Below, in pieces: positions 1-6,876 of a DNA stretch of 22,343 bases. The DNA is from CAYSCW01 sp964449165. GTDB taxonomy: Bacteria > Acidobacteriota > Aminicenantia > Aminicenantales > Aminicenantaceae. The notes beneath the pieces were generated by a model. That model did not search any database, was not told the origin of the DNA, and was given only the letters and a program-made list of their open reading frames with translations. Position numbers and translations under genes: made by a program. Where the stretch lies: positions 1 through 22,343 of the forward strand of contig CAYVAT010000046.1 in assembly GCA_964449165.1 (NCBI GenBank), in the 5' to 3' direction. Position 1 is the first letter of the stretch. Each line of letters begins with the position of its first letter.

Positions 1-1
1 G

Positions 2-149
2 ATAAACCTCTCTTTGGTCCAGAAAGTGCTGCGCTGGCGCCACTCCGGTTTCAACGTACACAGTAGGATTCGCACAAAAACCCGGGAAGAGGCTGAGGGG
101 GGGCAAGTACATGATAAGATCCATACTTTCCCTCAAGAAGCTTTCCTTT
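2..149 (+). pseudogene. IS91-like (Y2) transposase fragment, frameshifted
   Basis: Reading from base 2 gives a peptide containing KVLRWRHSGFNVHSRIRTKT, which resembles the WRHSGFxVH block of IS91/ISCR-type rolling-circle (Y2) transposases (putative transposase family, PF04986). The frame breaks at the G-run near 97-103. Reading resumes from 102 with GKYMIRSILSLKKLSF, the segment expected next in this family (GKYMIRPxLSLxRLSF). Homology stops near 149, where the dispersed repeat begins, so the gene has both a frameshift and an internal/3' deletion. It is also cut by the window edge. The family assignment is from memory of the motif, without a search. Other fragments of the same kind of gene lie at 2905, 12608 and 17145. 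Confidence 0.6.
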
Positions 150-336
150 TTTTGTCGATTTGAGAGGAGGAGTCTGTTTTGAAGCTTACTTTTTTGCTTT
201 TTTTGTCGTTTTGTTTCTTTGTTTTATCCTTGACCTTATATTTTTTTCTTTGATCAGTTCACTCCAAGATGTCAGTGGGTGAAAATTGAGGAAAATTGTG
301 ATAGATTTGCCACAAGCATAAAAAGGAAATTCCTAT
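150..336 (+). repeat. Dispersed IS-end repeat, copy 1
   Basis: From TTGACC at 230 to GGAAATTCCTAT ending at 336 this copy is 107 bp, exactly the length of copies 4922-5028 and 12840-12946, with no indels. It shares GTCAGTGGGTGAAAATTGAG and the terminal AAAAAGGAAATTCCTAT. The upstream arm (150-229) also aligns: the GTCT landmark lies 58 bp before TTGACC, against 59 and 58 in the other copies. Its -10 position reads GATCAG, so the promoter seems decayed. It directly follows a transposase fragment. Downstream lies only the 3' end of a convergent gene, so it drives nothing obvious. Confidence 0.7.
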
Positions 337-440
337 CTTTTGAAGGTCCTTTCCACAATCCCATACATATAGGGGAAGTTGTTGAACGCCGATTTGCCTT
401 CCACCAGAGATCCTGGTATTCCACTGGCAGTTTGACTCAA

Positions 441-1388
441 TCATTGTTCGCGGAATAGGTTGACCATCTGTACGCGATTTTTCACACCGGTCTTCTTATA
501 AATGCGGTAGATATATTCCTTTATGGTATGCGGTGAAAGAAAAAGCTCGTTTTCGATGTCCTTGCTGCTCTTACCGCTGCAGATCAGCCGGACGACCTGC
601 TGCTCCCGCTGTGTGAGCTTATATTTTTGAAACAGGCGCTCCATGAAAGCATCTGTGCCCACAGAGCTCGTTTCTTGAGGAAAGACAGTCTTGACGAAGC
701 TCTTCAACTTAACCAGAGACACAAGATTGAGGAGGTAAATGACTGCGGACTTATAAAGCAGGTACTGCTCCAGGGATAACACCTCTAATATTTGAGATGC
801 ATCCAGGAAGAGAGATGCGGTGAAAATAAGGAACAAAAAGAGCGAAAGTATCTGCAGCAGCCGTCTCTGAGCCCTTCCCTTGAACACCTTAGACTGAAAA
901 TAGAGCAAGAAAACAAGAACATAGCTCAACAGAAAAAAGGAAACGGCAATCCCCAGAAGAAAAACAGCATAATGAGAGATTTTCTCGGGCCCGGGATTTA
1001 TGAGCGAATAAACGATTTGACCGAGGATAAGCACGGTGAAATATATCCAGTAGAGTATCCTCCATTTTTTTGGCCAATTTTTTTTTAAAAGGGTAGAAAC
1101 CAACTCGATGAAAACGTAAAGAATAAGAGCGGTCAAAACCGAAAGCAGAAGATAGTAGCTGTGATAAAAGATATTATCTGTGTTCAAAAACGATTGGTCC
1201 ATCAGGTTGATCTGGATATAGTTGAACAAAAGGCCCAAAAACACCACAGCATTCAAAAGAATCAAGAGCGCCGAATGAAGCTTTAAATATCGGATGGGGA
1301 AGCGGTTATAAAGCAAAATGGAGTGTGAGGATGCGGCTGTTCCTAAGCCAAAAGCCAGTATGATAAGAATGAGGCTCAGATGTCCCAT
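441..1388 (-). CDS. Membrane-bound LuxR-type transcriptional regulator
   Basis: A 315-residue protein with about seven hydrophobic helices (roughly 3-25, 37-60, 77-100, 110-130, 139-165, 176-196, 208-228), followed by a cytoplasmic LuxR/GerE helix-turn-helix at about 255-313. The HTH is well formed: LTQREQQVVRLICSGKSSKD, then LSPHTIKEYIYRIYKKTG and a closing NRVQMVNLF. No receiver or kinase domain is present, so the membrane part probably senses the signal itself. This is inference; the ligand cannot be read from the sequence. The start is the ATG at 1388, preceded by AAGGAAA about 11 bases upstream. A TTGACA box lies on the same strand at 1440-1435. The gene is convergent with the repeat on its 3' side and probably monocistronic. 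Its targets could be local but nothing here proves that. Confidence 0.85.
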   Translation of the reverse strand: MGHLSLILIILAFGLGTAASSHSILLYNRFPIRYLKLHSALLILLNAVVFLGLLFNYIQINLMDQSFLNTDNIFYHSYYLLLSVLTALILYVFIELVSTLLKKNWPKKWRILYWIYFTVLILGQIVYSLINPGPEKISHYAVFLLGIAVSFFLLSYVLVFLLYFQSKVFKGRAQRRLLQILSLFLFLIFTASLFLDASQILEVLSLEQYLLYKSAVIYLLNLVSLVKLKSFVKTVFPQETSSVGTDAFMERLFQKYKLTQREQQVVRLICSGKSSKDIENELFLSPHTIKEYIYRIYKKTGVKNRVQMVNLFREQ

Positions 1389-1410
1389 TTTAACGGATTT
1401 CCTTACCCGG

Positions 1411-1440
1411 GATATTCATTCTGAAGCCAGGTACTGTCAA
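1411..1440 (-). promoter_or_regulatory. Possible promoter of the LuxR-type gene
   Basis: On the minus strand a perfect TTGACA (1440-1435) is followed about 17 bases later by GAATAT, a weak -10 match. It lies about 50 bases upstream of the ATG at 1388. The -35 is convincing; the -10 is not. Confidence 0.35.
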
Positions 1441-1550
1441 AAGATGATTGAAGTATTTTAGTACACAGCCTGGCTCATAGCAAGAGCGGTGAGGTGGTAA
1501 TCAATAAGTCGGGCAGGGAGAGAGAGAGTCTGCCGCGGTTATCGAGGAGC

Positions 1551-2501
1551 TTACTGCCTCCCGGAACGCTCGGAAGGAAGCTTGAGGAAGGCCCGAACGC
1601 GAGAAAAGAACATATCATCACACTCATGCCAGTAGTGACCGCATTCCTTCAGCACAGCAAACTCCACCTCAGCGCTCGACAGAGCATTCTTAGTGGCCTC
1701 GGCCATTGGCAGGCCGAATGGATCATCTTCGCCCCATAGAAACAGAACAGGATGCGTCAGCTTGGCTACGTCCACACTGAAGTCCCAATCTCCCAGGGCA
1801 GCCATTGTCTGCTGGTAGGTGGTGGCATTGAAATCCGTGTTTTTTAATTCAACCGGAACCGGGAATCTGGGATCCGAGAAGTATGCCGGAAGAATGAACT
1901 CGATCAAATTTTTCGTGTTTTCTGGCTGAGTCCGGGCTATAATCCCCTGCTCTTGGAGGCTGCTAATCCGTTCGTTCAACTGTGCTTGACCGACCTGAAC
2001 GCCTTCCTTGGTTGGTGGACCGCTCCCCATCAGAATGATCGAGCGGACATTCTGAGGATAGGCTGCGGCATAATTCATGGCCACGATTCCTCCCCAGGAA
2101 TGGCCGAAGATATGGACTTTCCCAGTCCCCACAGCCTGTCTGACAGCTTCGAGATCCGCAGCATATTCAGTTAATCCATAGCCGTTGGAAGGTTTTGTGG
2201 ACTGCCCTGTACCGCGCTGGTCGTAAGTCACGACAGCAAATTCGGTATCTGCGAGCCTCTCGAGATCGCGCATATAGCTGCTCGACTGGCCCGGTCCGCC
2301 ATTGATACCGATGAGCACATTCCCCGAGGCGTAATCTCCTGCTATCCGCACAAACAAAGTGACATTCCCGGTAGAGATTTTGATTTCTTTGATGGCAGGT
2401 TGGCTGTTCTCTGTGGAACGGATGCGTTCTGCAGAACCTGACACTGCAAACCCAAAAACCAAACCTAGAAATACCAGTAAAACACTGATTTTAAATTTCA
2501 T
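1551..2501 (-). CDS. Exported alpha/beta hydrolase, proline iminopeptidase-like
   Basis: A 316-residue alpha/beta-hydrolase. A Sec signal peptide covers about residues 1-24 (MKFKISVLLVFLGLVFGFAV). Residues 67-72 read NGGPGQ, matching the HGGPG oxyanion-hole motif of the proline iminopeptidase (peptidase S33) group, with His replaced by Asn. The strand-turn DQRGTGQS is at 94-101, the nucleophile elbow GHSWGG at 133-138 (Ser135), the acid in WGEDDPFG (Asp259 or 260), and the catalytic His in CGHYWH (His289). The start at 2501 is preferred over a longer reading from 2528 because AAAGGAG lies 6-8 bases before it and the signal peptide begins exactly there. Likely role is hydrolysis of a peptide or ester in the periplasm or outside; the substrate is unknown. 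It is transcribed away from the palindrome-rich region at 2574-2669. Confidence 0.85.
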   Translation of the reverse strand: MKFKISVLLVFLGLVFGFAVSGSAERIRSTENSQPAIKEIKISTGNVTLFVRIAGDYASGNVLIGINGGPGQSSSYMRDLERLADTEFAVVTYDQRGTGQSTKPSNGYGLTEYAADLEAVRQAVGTGKVHIFGHSWGGIVAMNYAAAYPQNVRSIILMGSGPPTKEGVQVGQAQLNERISSLQEQGIIARTQPENTKNLIEFILPAYFSDPRFPVPVELKNTDFNATTYQQTMAALGDWDFSVDVAKLTHPVLFLWGEDDPFGLPMAEATKNALSSAEVEFAVLKECGHYWHECDDMFFSRVRAFLKLPSERSGRQ

Positions 2502-2573
2502 AAGCGTCTCCTTTTTGTGGTGTACCAAGATATATTATTTTCTTATATTTTCCTGCTGACAATCGGAACAAAC

Positions 2574-2593
2574 TCCTATTTCACAAAATAGGA
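2574..2593. promoter_or_regulatory. Perfect 8-4-8 inverted repeat upstream of the hydrolase
   Basis: TCCTATTT-CACA-AAATAGGA has perfect 8-base arms and lies 73 bp before the minus-strand ATG at 2501. Read on the minus strand, the adjoining sequence gives AGGAAATTGTTCCTAT, close to the AGGAAATTCCTAT that ends the dispersed repeats. It could be an operator or a decayed repeat end. A possible promoter on the minus strand (TTGTTC, 18 bases, TATAAG) lies just downstream. Confidence 0.5.
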
Positions 2594-2621
2594 ACAATTT
2601 CCTACAAAGGAACTGATTCGT

Positions 2622-2669
2622 TAATTCGGGGAGATTAATTTGGGGACAGTATACGCGATACCCGAATTA
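2622..2669. repeat. REP-like palindrome
   Basis: TAATTCGGG (2622-2630) and CCCGAATTA (2661-2669) are perfect 9-base inverted arms around a 30-base centre containing TTTGGGGACAGTATACGCG. A palindrome around GGGGACAGTATAC resembles sequences found next to REP-associated (IS200-like) transposases. That likeness is from memory. No such transposase is visible here. It sits 9 bp beyond the stop of the permease stump. Confidence 0.45.
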
Positions 2670-2677
2670 TTTTTTGG

Positions 2678-2902
2678 CTAAAAATCACTCAACTTGAGTG
2701 CGCTTACCGGATCTGTGCGGGCTGCTTTGTAGGCCTGGAAGCTGGTGCTGAACCAGGCGATAAAAAGCGTGATCAGGCTGGCCAAAACAAAGACAAACCA
2801 ATTGAGGCCAATGCGGTAAACAAAGTTCTGCAACCATCTGTTCATAACGAAAAAGGCAATCGGCCACGCCACCAGATTGGCCAGGGCCACCCAGCGAAAA
2901 AG
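2678..2902 (-). pseudogene. C-terminal stump of a MacB/FtsX-like permease
   Basis: The minus strand encodes RWVALANLVAWPIAFFVMNR and continues to a terminal SALKLSDF, about 74 codons. It aligns with the last 75 residues of the permeases at 6876 and 13385 (LANLIAWPIAY..., LANIIAWPSAY..., both followed by a membrane helix, a VSFQAxKAA-type segment and a short tail). The other ~790 residues are missing. Upstream, near 2903-2910, an extra T shifts the frame of a further EFLF match. At 2905 the sequence turns into a plus-strand transposase tail. It is a deletion remnant of another PadR-permease cassette and is unlikely to be expressed, although a GTG at 2890 could start a reading frame. Confidence 0.75.
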
Positions 2903-2904
2903 AG

Positions 2905-2946
2905 GAACTCCTGATGCCAGTCGAGGAGAGAGGGGAGTATTTCTGA
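2905..2946 (+). pseudogene. IS91-like transposase C-terminal tail
   Basis: The plus strand reads ELLMPVEERGEYF and stop, matching the tails at 12608-12742 (LLMAAEESGEYS, stop) and 17145-17252 (LLMAAEEREEYF). As at 12742, it is followed by a sequence of the repeat's left part. Only 13 codons survive, so the assignment rests on the comparison with the other two copies. Confidence 0.5.
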
Positions 2947-2990
2947 AACCTCTGTGGCTGCTTTTTGTTGATTCGAGGGTGAAGTCTAGA
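2947..2990 (+). repeat. Truncated left part of the dispersed repeat
   Basis: TTGTTGATTCGAGGG followed by AGTCTAG matches the left part of copy 2 at about 4848-4868 nearly base for base. The 20 bases just before it resemble the sequence after the transposase stop at 12742. The repeat breaks off near 2990 and runs into a LigD-like fragment. Confidence 0.55.
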
Positions 2991-3122
2991 CATCAGAAGC
3001 ATGACACATCGAACCTTCATTACGATTTTAGGCTGGAGATCGACGGATTTTCCAATCACGGCCGGTGCCCAAGAGTCCTTCCAGCAAATCGCCAACCCAA
3101 GCCCTACCTCAACCATGGTAGA
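2991..3122 (+). pseudogene. LigD 3'-phosphoesterase domain fragment, frameshifted
   Basis: The plus strand encodes HQKHDTSNLHYDFRLEIDG (2991-3047), the start of the phosphoesterase (PE) domain of the bacterial NHEJ ligase LigD (family pattern FVVQKHDAxxLHYDFRLEIDG). The family then continues VLKSWAVPKGPS. Here the next bases give (V)FQSRPVPKSPS, but only after a 1-base deletion, so the frame shifts at about 3048 and the conserved Trp codon TGG has become CGG. A possible further match (MVE) near 3115 needs another shift. No Ku, ligase or polymerase domain was found nearby. It is a dead fragment, truncated at its 5' end by the transposon-derived repeat. Confidence 0.65.
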
Positions 3123-3363
3123 AGCCGACAACGAATGTGTGGTAGAATCGTAAATTCTATTGAGTCTCCTGAGGATGTTACTCGATCAAGGGCGACTGTT
3201 AGCATGCTCACTGTTTTAACTTGGAAGGCTGCTAGCACCATAACGAGCGCAGGTCAATATCCTGTGAAAACGAGGAACGCTCGATGAACACATCGCCTGC
3301 AAATCGGCGCCTCTCGTTCAATAAGCAGAGACTTTGAGAAAGGTCCAGATTCGGTGATCCACC
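3123..3363. other. Intergenic, no clear gene
   Basis: I see no convincing coding frame, RNA or terminator. It may hold further unrecognisable LigD remains. The MFS gene starts at 3364 with only a weak GAAAGG about 20 bases upstream, so its promoter and RBS are not evident. Confidence 0.4.
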
Positions 3364-4779
3364 ATGTCCGACCAGAATAGAATACAATCTAGGCCTCAAA
3401 TTAACAAATGGATCGTCTTGCTGATAACCAGCATGAGCTCTTTTATCACACCATTTACTTCTTCATCGGTAAACATTGCCTTGCCTTCTCTTGGCAGTGA
3501 ACTCCATCTGCACGCGGTGACTCTGAGCTGGATAGCTACCACTTATCTACTAGCAGCAGCGGTTTTCCTCGTCCCGTTCGGCAGGATAGCCGATATATAC
3601 GGTAGAAAACGCATCTTTCTCATCGGCATAAGTATCGATGCCATAGCTTCTGTGATTGCCGGATCTGCTCATTCGGGAACATGGCTTATTGCATTCCGCG
3701 GCATGCAGGGTCTGGGCGGTGCTATGATATTCGGTACAGGAATCGCCATCCTCACCTCAGTGTTCCCGGTTAAAGAGCGCGGGCGTGCCCTCGGTATTAA
3801 TGTTGCCGCCGTTTATCTTGGTCTGTCAGTCGGGCCACTTATCGGAGGATTATTAACAGAACATCTTGGGTGGAGAAGCATCTTTTTCCTTAATGCGGCA
3901 ATCGGACTGACAATCATCAGCTTTGTCCTCACGCACCTGAAAGGCGAGTGGGCCGGAGCAAGGGGAGAGAGGTTCGATTATGTGGGCGCCTTGATATACA
4001 GTGCTGGAGTGGTTGTTTTGATGTTGGGGCTGTCGCTATTGCCGGGCGTGAGGGGTATAGCCTTGGCAATTTGCGGCGCAGTCGGTATTCTAGTCTTCGT
4101 CGCCTGGGAAAACCGGCAGGAGCACCCGCTGCTTAACATCACCCTGTTCCGCAAAAACATCCTGTTTCGGTATTCCAATCTCTCCGCTCTGATAAACTAC
4201 AGCGGCACATTCTCCGTAGTTTTTCTATTAAGCCTGTACCTGCAGTACATGAATGGCTTCAGTCCCGAAAGGGCGGGTTTGGTCCTGATTGCGCAGCCGG
4301 TGGTGATGATGCTGTTTTCCCCACTCGCCGGTAACCTTTCCGACAGGATAGAGCCACGGATAATCGCTTCTCTCGGAATGGCGCTGACGACAACCGGGCT
4401 CGCATTGTTTGCTTTTCTGGGAAGTAGCACCCCTCTTGCTTTTATACTACTTAGCTTGATCCTTATTGGTCTCGGCTTCGGTTTCTTCTCGTCACCCAAT
4501 ACCAACGCAGTGATGTCGTCGGTGGAAAGGAGATACTACGCAGTGGCATCTGGAACCCTGGGTACGATGCGATTAACCGGACAGATGTTCAGCATGGTTT
4601 TGAGCCTGATGCTGTTTTCCCTCTTCATCGGCCCGGTAGAGATCACTCCACAGTATTATCCGCTATTTCTAAAGAGCGTAAGGATAGCTTTCATAATCTC
4701 CGCCGCGTTGTGTTTCATAGGGATTTTCGTGTCCATGGCCCGGGGAAGAATACGGGCTGATAATCAGCTCCACGAATAA
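3364..4779 (+). CDS. MFS drug/solute exporter, DHA2-like
   Basis: A 471-residue hydrophobic protein of the major facilitator superfamily, with length and spacing typical of the 14-helix DHA2 (EmrB/QacA) group of proton-driven exporters. Motif A, GRIADIYGRKR, is at residues 73-83 between helices 2 and 3. The antiporter motif C, GLSVGPLIGGLL, is at 153-164. SSVNIALPSLGSEL (34-47) and WIATTYLLAAAVFLVPFG (56-73) are also characteristic of DHA2 proteins. It probably expels a toxic compound across the inner membrane; the substrate cannot be inferred. No TetR- or MarR-type regulator is adjacent. A repeat copy follows its stop by about 65 bases. Confidence 0.85.
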   Translation: MSDQNRIQSRPQINKWIVLLITSMSSFITPFTSSSVNIALPSLGSELHLHAVTLSWIATTYLLAAAVFLVPFGRIADIYGRKRIFLIGISIDAIASVIAGSAHSGTWLIAFRGMQGLGGAMIFGTGIAILTSVFPVKERGRALGINVAAVYLGLSVGPLIGGLLTEHLGWRSIFFLNAAIGLTIISFVLTHLKGEWAGARGERFDYVGALIYSAGVVVLMLGLSLLPGVRGIALAICGAVGILVFVAWENRQEHPLLNITLFRKNILFRYSNLSALINYSGTFSVVFLLSLYLQYMNGFSPERAGLVLIAQPVVMMLFSPLAGNLSDRIEPRIIASLGMALTTTGLALFAFLGSSTPLAFILLSLILIGLGFGFFSSPNTNAVMSSVERRYYAVASGTLGTMRLTGQMFSMVLSLMLFSLFIGPVEITPQYYPLFLKSVRIAFIISAALCFIGIFVSMARGRIRADNQLHE

Positions 4780-4843
4780 CAGCTCACTTAACAAACCAGA
4801 AAATCAGCGATTACAATCCGAGAGATGAAAGAACGCCCTTTTC

Positions 4844-5028
4844 TTGTTGATTCGAGGGCCGAGTCTAGCTTGAACTTACTGGTTTGGAGATTTTGGTTGA
4901 ATTGTGCTACTTGTTGAGTCTTTGACCTTGTCGGTTTAGATGTGATAATCTTATTTCATTAGGTAAGTGGGTGGTAATTGGGGAAAATGGTAGGGATTTT
5001 GTGGCATGGCCAAAAGGGAAATTCCTAT
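4844..5028 (+). repeat. Dispersed IS-end repeat, copy 2, with a good promoter
   Basis: The core 4922-5028 is 107 bp and collinear with copies 1 and 3. The left arm begins with TTGTTGATTCGAGGG and AGTCTAG, shared with 2967-2990. Its right end GGGAAATTCCTAT is intact. The internal palindrome seen in copies 1 and 3 (TTGTG...CACAA) is degraded here. No transposase remnant precedes it; the MFS gene ends at 4779. Confidence 0.7.
4922..4949 (+). promoter_or_regulatory. Sigma70-like promoter inside the repeat
   Basis: TTGACC (4922-4927), a 16-bp spacer, and GATAAT (4944-4949) each match the consensus at 5 of 6 positions. It points at the aspartic protease gene, whose ATG is about 215 bases downstream, leaving a long leader. 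Confidence 0.55.
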
Positions 5029-5166
5029 TTTAAAAATCATTTACCCTCTAAAATATCGCTGCAGGTTCTTGGACGGTAAAAAAAGCTGGTTTCTAGCTCT
5101 GCTTTTTGTTACCGGTGATGAGAAACATTATATCAATAACATTTGTTTTAAAGGAGTTTAAAAAGG

Positions 5167-6303
5167 ATGAAAAAACTTAGCCTTGTTTTATCGATGTTTT
5201 TATTTATTAGCAACCACTTGATAGGAATGATAAACGAAGATATGGTGGGGAAAATTCCTTTCATAATAAAAGAGCATTATATTCTGGTCACTGCAAAAAT
5301 CAACGATTCGAAAAATGATTATACTTTTCTTATTGATACGGGAGGTTTGGCTTATGTTGATAAAAAGGTCGTTCAAGAACTCAATCTTAAACAACGTGGA
5401 TCCATGGCAAAAATAACAACGCTCAACTTGTCCGGATATCAAATAGAAAATATCTTTTGCTTTACAACATTCGATTTCAATATTTTTAGAGGAGCAGGTA
5501 CTCCGATTCACGGAATGATTGGATCGAATTTAATGGAAAGGTTTAAAGTGACATTTGACTTCCAAAGCTGTTTCGTAATTTTTTCAACGGATACGACATC
5601 CTTGACTCCCTCAGATAATAGTCTTTTTTTCACCTTTCGCAATCATCCGGTTAATAACGCACCCCTAATCAAATTCAAAGTCAATCAAAAAATTATTGAA
5701 GGAATGATCGATACAGGTCAACCTTTCCCTCTGGTTATACCGCTTGAAGATCTTGAGCAATTTAAAAAGTTAAACGATACGAATTATATTCGGTCGAAAG
5801 GTCTGATGATAAAATGGCCGCAGACAACACCACATTGTAACTACCTGACAAGGTTAAAAACCTGTGAATTCGGAAGCTTAAAAATCGATAATGTCATATG
5901 CATCTTTGGAGAAATCCCCCCTATGCTTTCCATGCCATTGATTGGTACAGATTTTTTATTTCAATTCAAAATGATTATCAACTATCCCCGGGATGAAATG
6001 GTATTGATTCCAAATCCTGATTGCCACGTTGATGACAATCAATTTTCTTTGGGATTAAATCTAAATCTATCCGAGAAAAATGAAATTTTTGTAGAGGGCG
6101 TATGGGAAAATTCTCCTGCGGATAAATCAAATATACAGGTTGGAGATCAGGTTATTACGTTTAACTCCATAAAAGCTACTCCTGAAAATTTAATAGAATT
6201 GATAAAAATGTTGAAAGATGACCATATCAAATCGATAAGTTTTGAAATAAAAAATAAAACTGGAATAAGAAAATTGAGATTAAATAAAACCCTATTATTT
6301 TAA
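5167..6303 (+). CDS. Exported two-lobed retropepsin-like aspartic protease with PDZ domain
   Basis: A 378-residue protein. A signal peptide covers about 1-21. Two aspartyl-protease (retropepsin/Asp_protease_2-like) lobes follow: lobe 1 has FLIDTGG (Asp57) and HGMIGSNLMERF (115-126); lobe 2 has GMIDTGQ (Asp182) and PLIGTDFLFQFKMI (257-270). The chain thus carries both catalytic DTG motifs and both closing strands itself, like a pepsin, rather than relying on homodimerisation. A C-terminal PDZ domain covers about 292-372 (GVWENSPADKSNIQVGDQVI at 311-330). It probably acts in the periplasm or outer envelope. The ATG at 5167 follows AAAGGAG. The gene is visibly more AT-rich than the exporter and cassette on either side, which suggests separate acquisition. 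Substrate unknown. Confidence 0.8.
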   Translation: MKKLSLVLSMFLFISNHLIGMINEDMVGKIPFIIKEHYILVTAKINDSKNDYTFLIDTGGLAYVDKKVVQELNLKQRGSMAKITTLNLSGYQIENIFCFTTFDFNIFRGAGTPIHGMIGSNLMERFKVTFDFQSCFVIFSTDTTSLTPSDNSLFFTFRNHPVNNAPLIKFKVNQKIIEGMIDTGQPFPLVIPLEDLEQFKKLNDTNYIRSKGLMIKWPQTTPHCNYLTRLKTCEFGSLKIDNVICIFGEIPPMLSMPLIGTDFLFQFKMIINYPRDEMVLIPNPDCHVDDNQFSLGLNLNLSEKNEIFVEGVWENSPADKSNIQVGDQVITFNSIKATPENLIELIKMLKDDHIKSISFEIKNKTGIRKLRLNKTLLF

Positions 6304-6493
6304 ACTACGCTATCCAGTCCTACAGCTGACAGGTATCCATTAACCCATGTTCTACACTGTTAATAAATTTATCCTTTTTTCAAATTTTTAATTCTGGATC
6401 TACTTTTTACCCAGCGACAATGTTCTTCTCACTTTACTTACTGAAGTATTCTCTTTGAATCACTGGCTGGGAAATTTCCTTATTTATTTCTAT

Positions 6494-6507
6494 TTTGTTG
6501 AAACAAA
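6494..6507. promoter_or_regulatory. Inverted repeat upstream of PadR gene 1
   Basis: TTTGTT-GA-AACAAA, 37 bases before the ATG at 6544, has perfect 6-base arms. It resembles the palindrome before PadR gene 3 (TTTGT...ACAAA) and is a candidate PadR operator. A GGGAAATTTCCTTAT about 20 bases further upstream is similar to the repeat end GGAAATTCCTAT. GGAGG precedes the start codon. Confidence 0.4.
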
Positions 6508-6543
6508 TTATCTTTATGTGCGTACTAATTAATGGAGGCCTAG

Positions 6544-6876
6544 ATGAAAAGCATCACGCGGAAGGAAGAACTCATCTTGCTCTCAATCCTGAATCTCAGA
6601 GAGAAGGCCTATTTGATCGCGATTCTCAGCCATCTCTCTCGAGTGACAGGTAAAAAGATATCAATGACATCCGTTCACTTACCTTTAAGCCGCTTGGAAA
6701 AGCAGGGCTTCATCTCATCTCAGTTTGGTGAAGCCACGGCAGTCAGAGGCGGAAGGCGGAAAAAAATATACAGTTTAACAAAGTCAGGACTAGAAGCATT
6801 ATATGAATACAAAAAGATCAGCGATGAGCTCTGGGAGAGCTACCTTAAGTTGGGGGCACAAGAGCGGAGTGGATAA
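6544..6876 (+). CDS. PadR-family transcriptional regulator (cassette 1)
   Basis: A 110-residue winged-helix protein of the PadR family. It opens with ITRKEELILLSILNLREKAY (4-23), followed by HTH and wing segments: MTSVHLPLSRLEKQGFISSQ (41-60), then the wing RGGRRKKIYSLTKSGLEAL. It lacks the long C-terminal dimerisation helix of classical PadR, as do its two relatives at 13053 and 21405. The start at 6544 has GGAGG 5 bases upstream. Its TAA overlaps the permease ATG by one base (TAATG), indicating translational coupling. It probably represses its own operon and is released by an unknown inducer. That is inferred from the PadR family and cassette order. Confidence 0.85.
   Translation: MKSITRKEELILLSILNLREKAYLIAILSHLSRVTGKKISMTSVHLPLSRLEKQGFISSQFGEATAVRGGRRKKIYSLTKSGLEALYEYKKISDELWESYLKLGAQERSG

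Noticed and set aside
403..417. ACCAG-AGATC-CTGGT hairpin as a terminator for the LuxR-type gene
   Set aside because: Only 5-base arms and no T-run on either strand.
259..444. 61-codon minus-strand frame starting in the stop of the LuxR-type gene
   Set aside because: It runs antisense through the dispersed repeat, has no RBS and no recognisable motif.
2685..3131. 148-codon minus-strand frame
   Set aside because: It is a shifted frame of the permease stump joined to the antisense of the LigD fragment.
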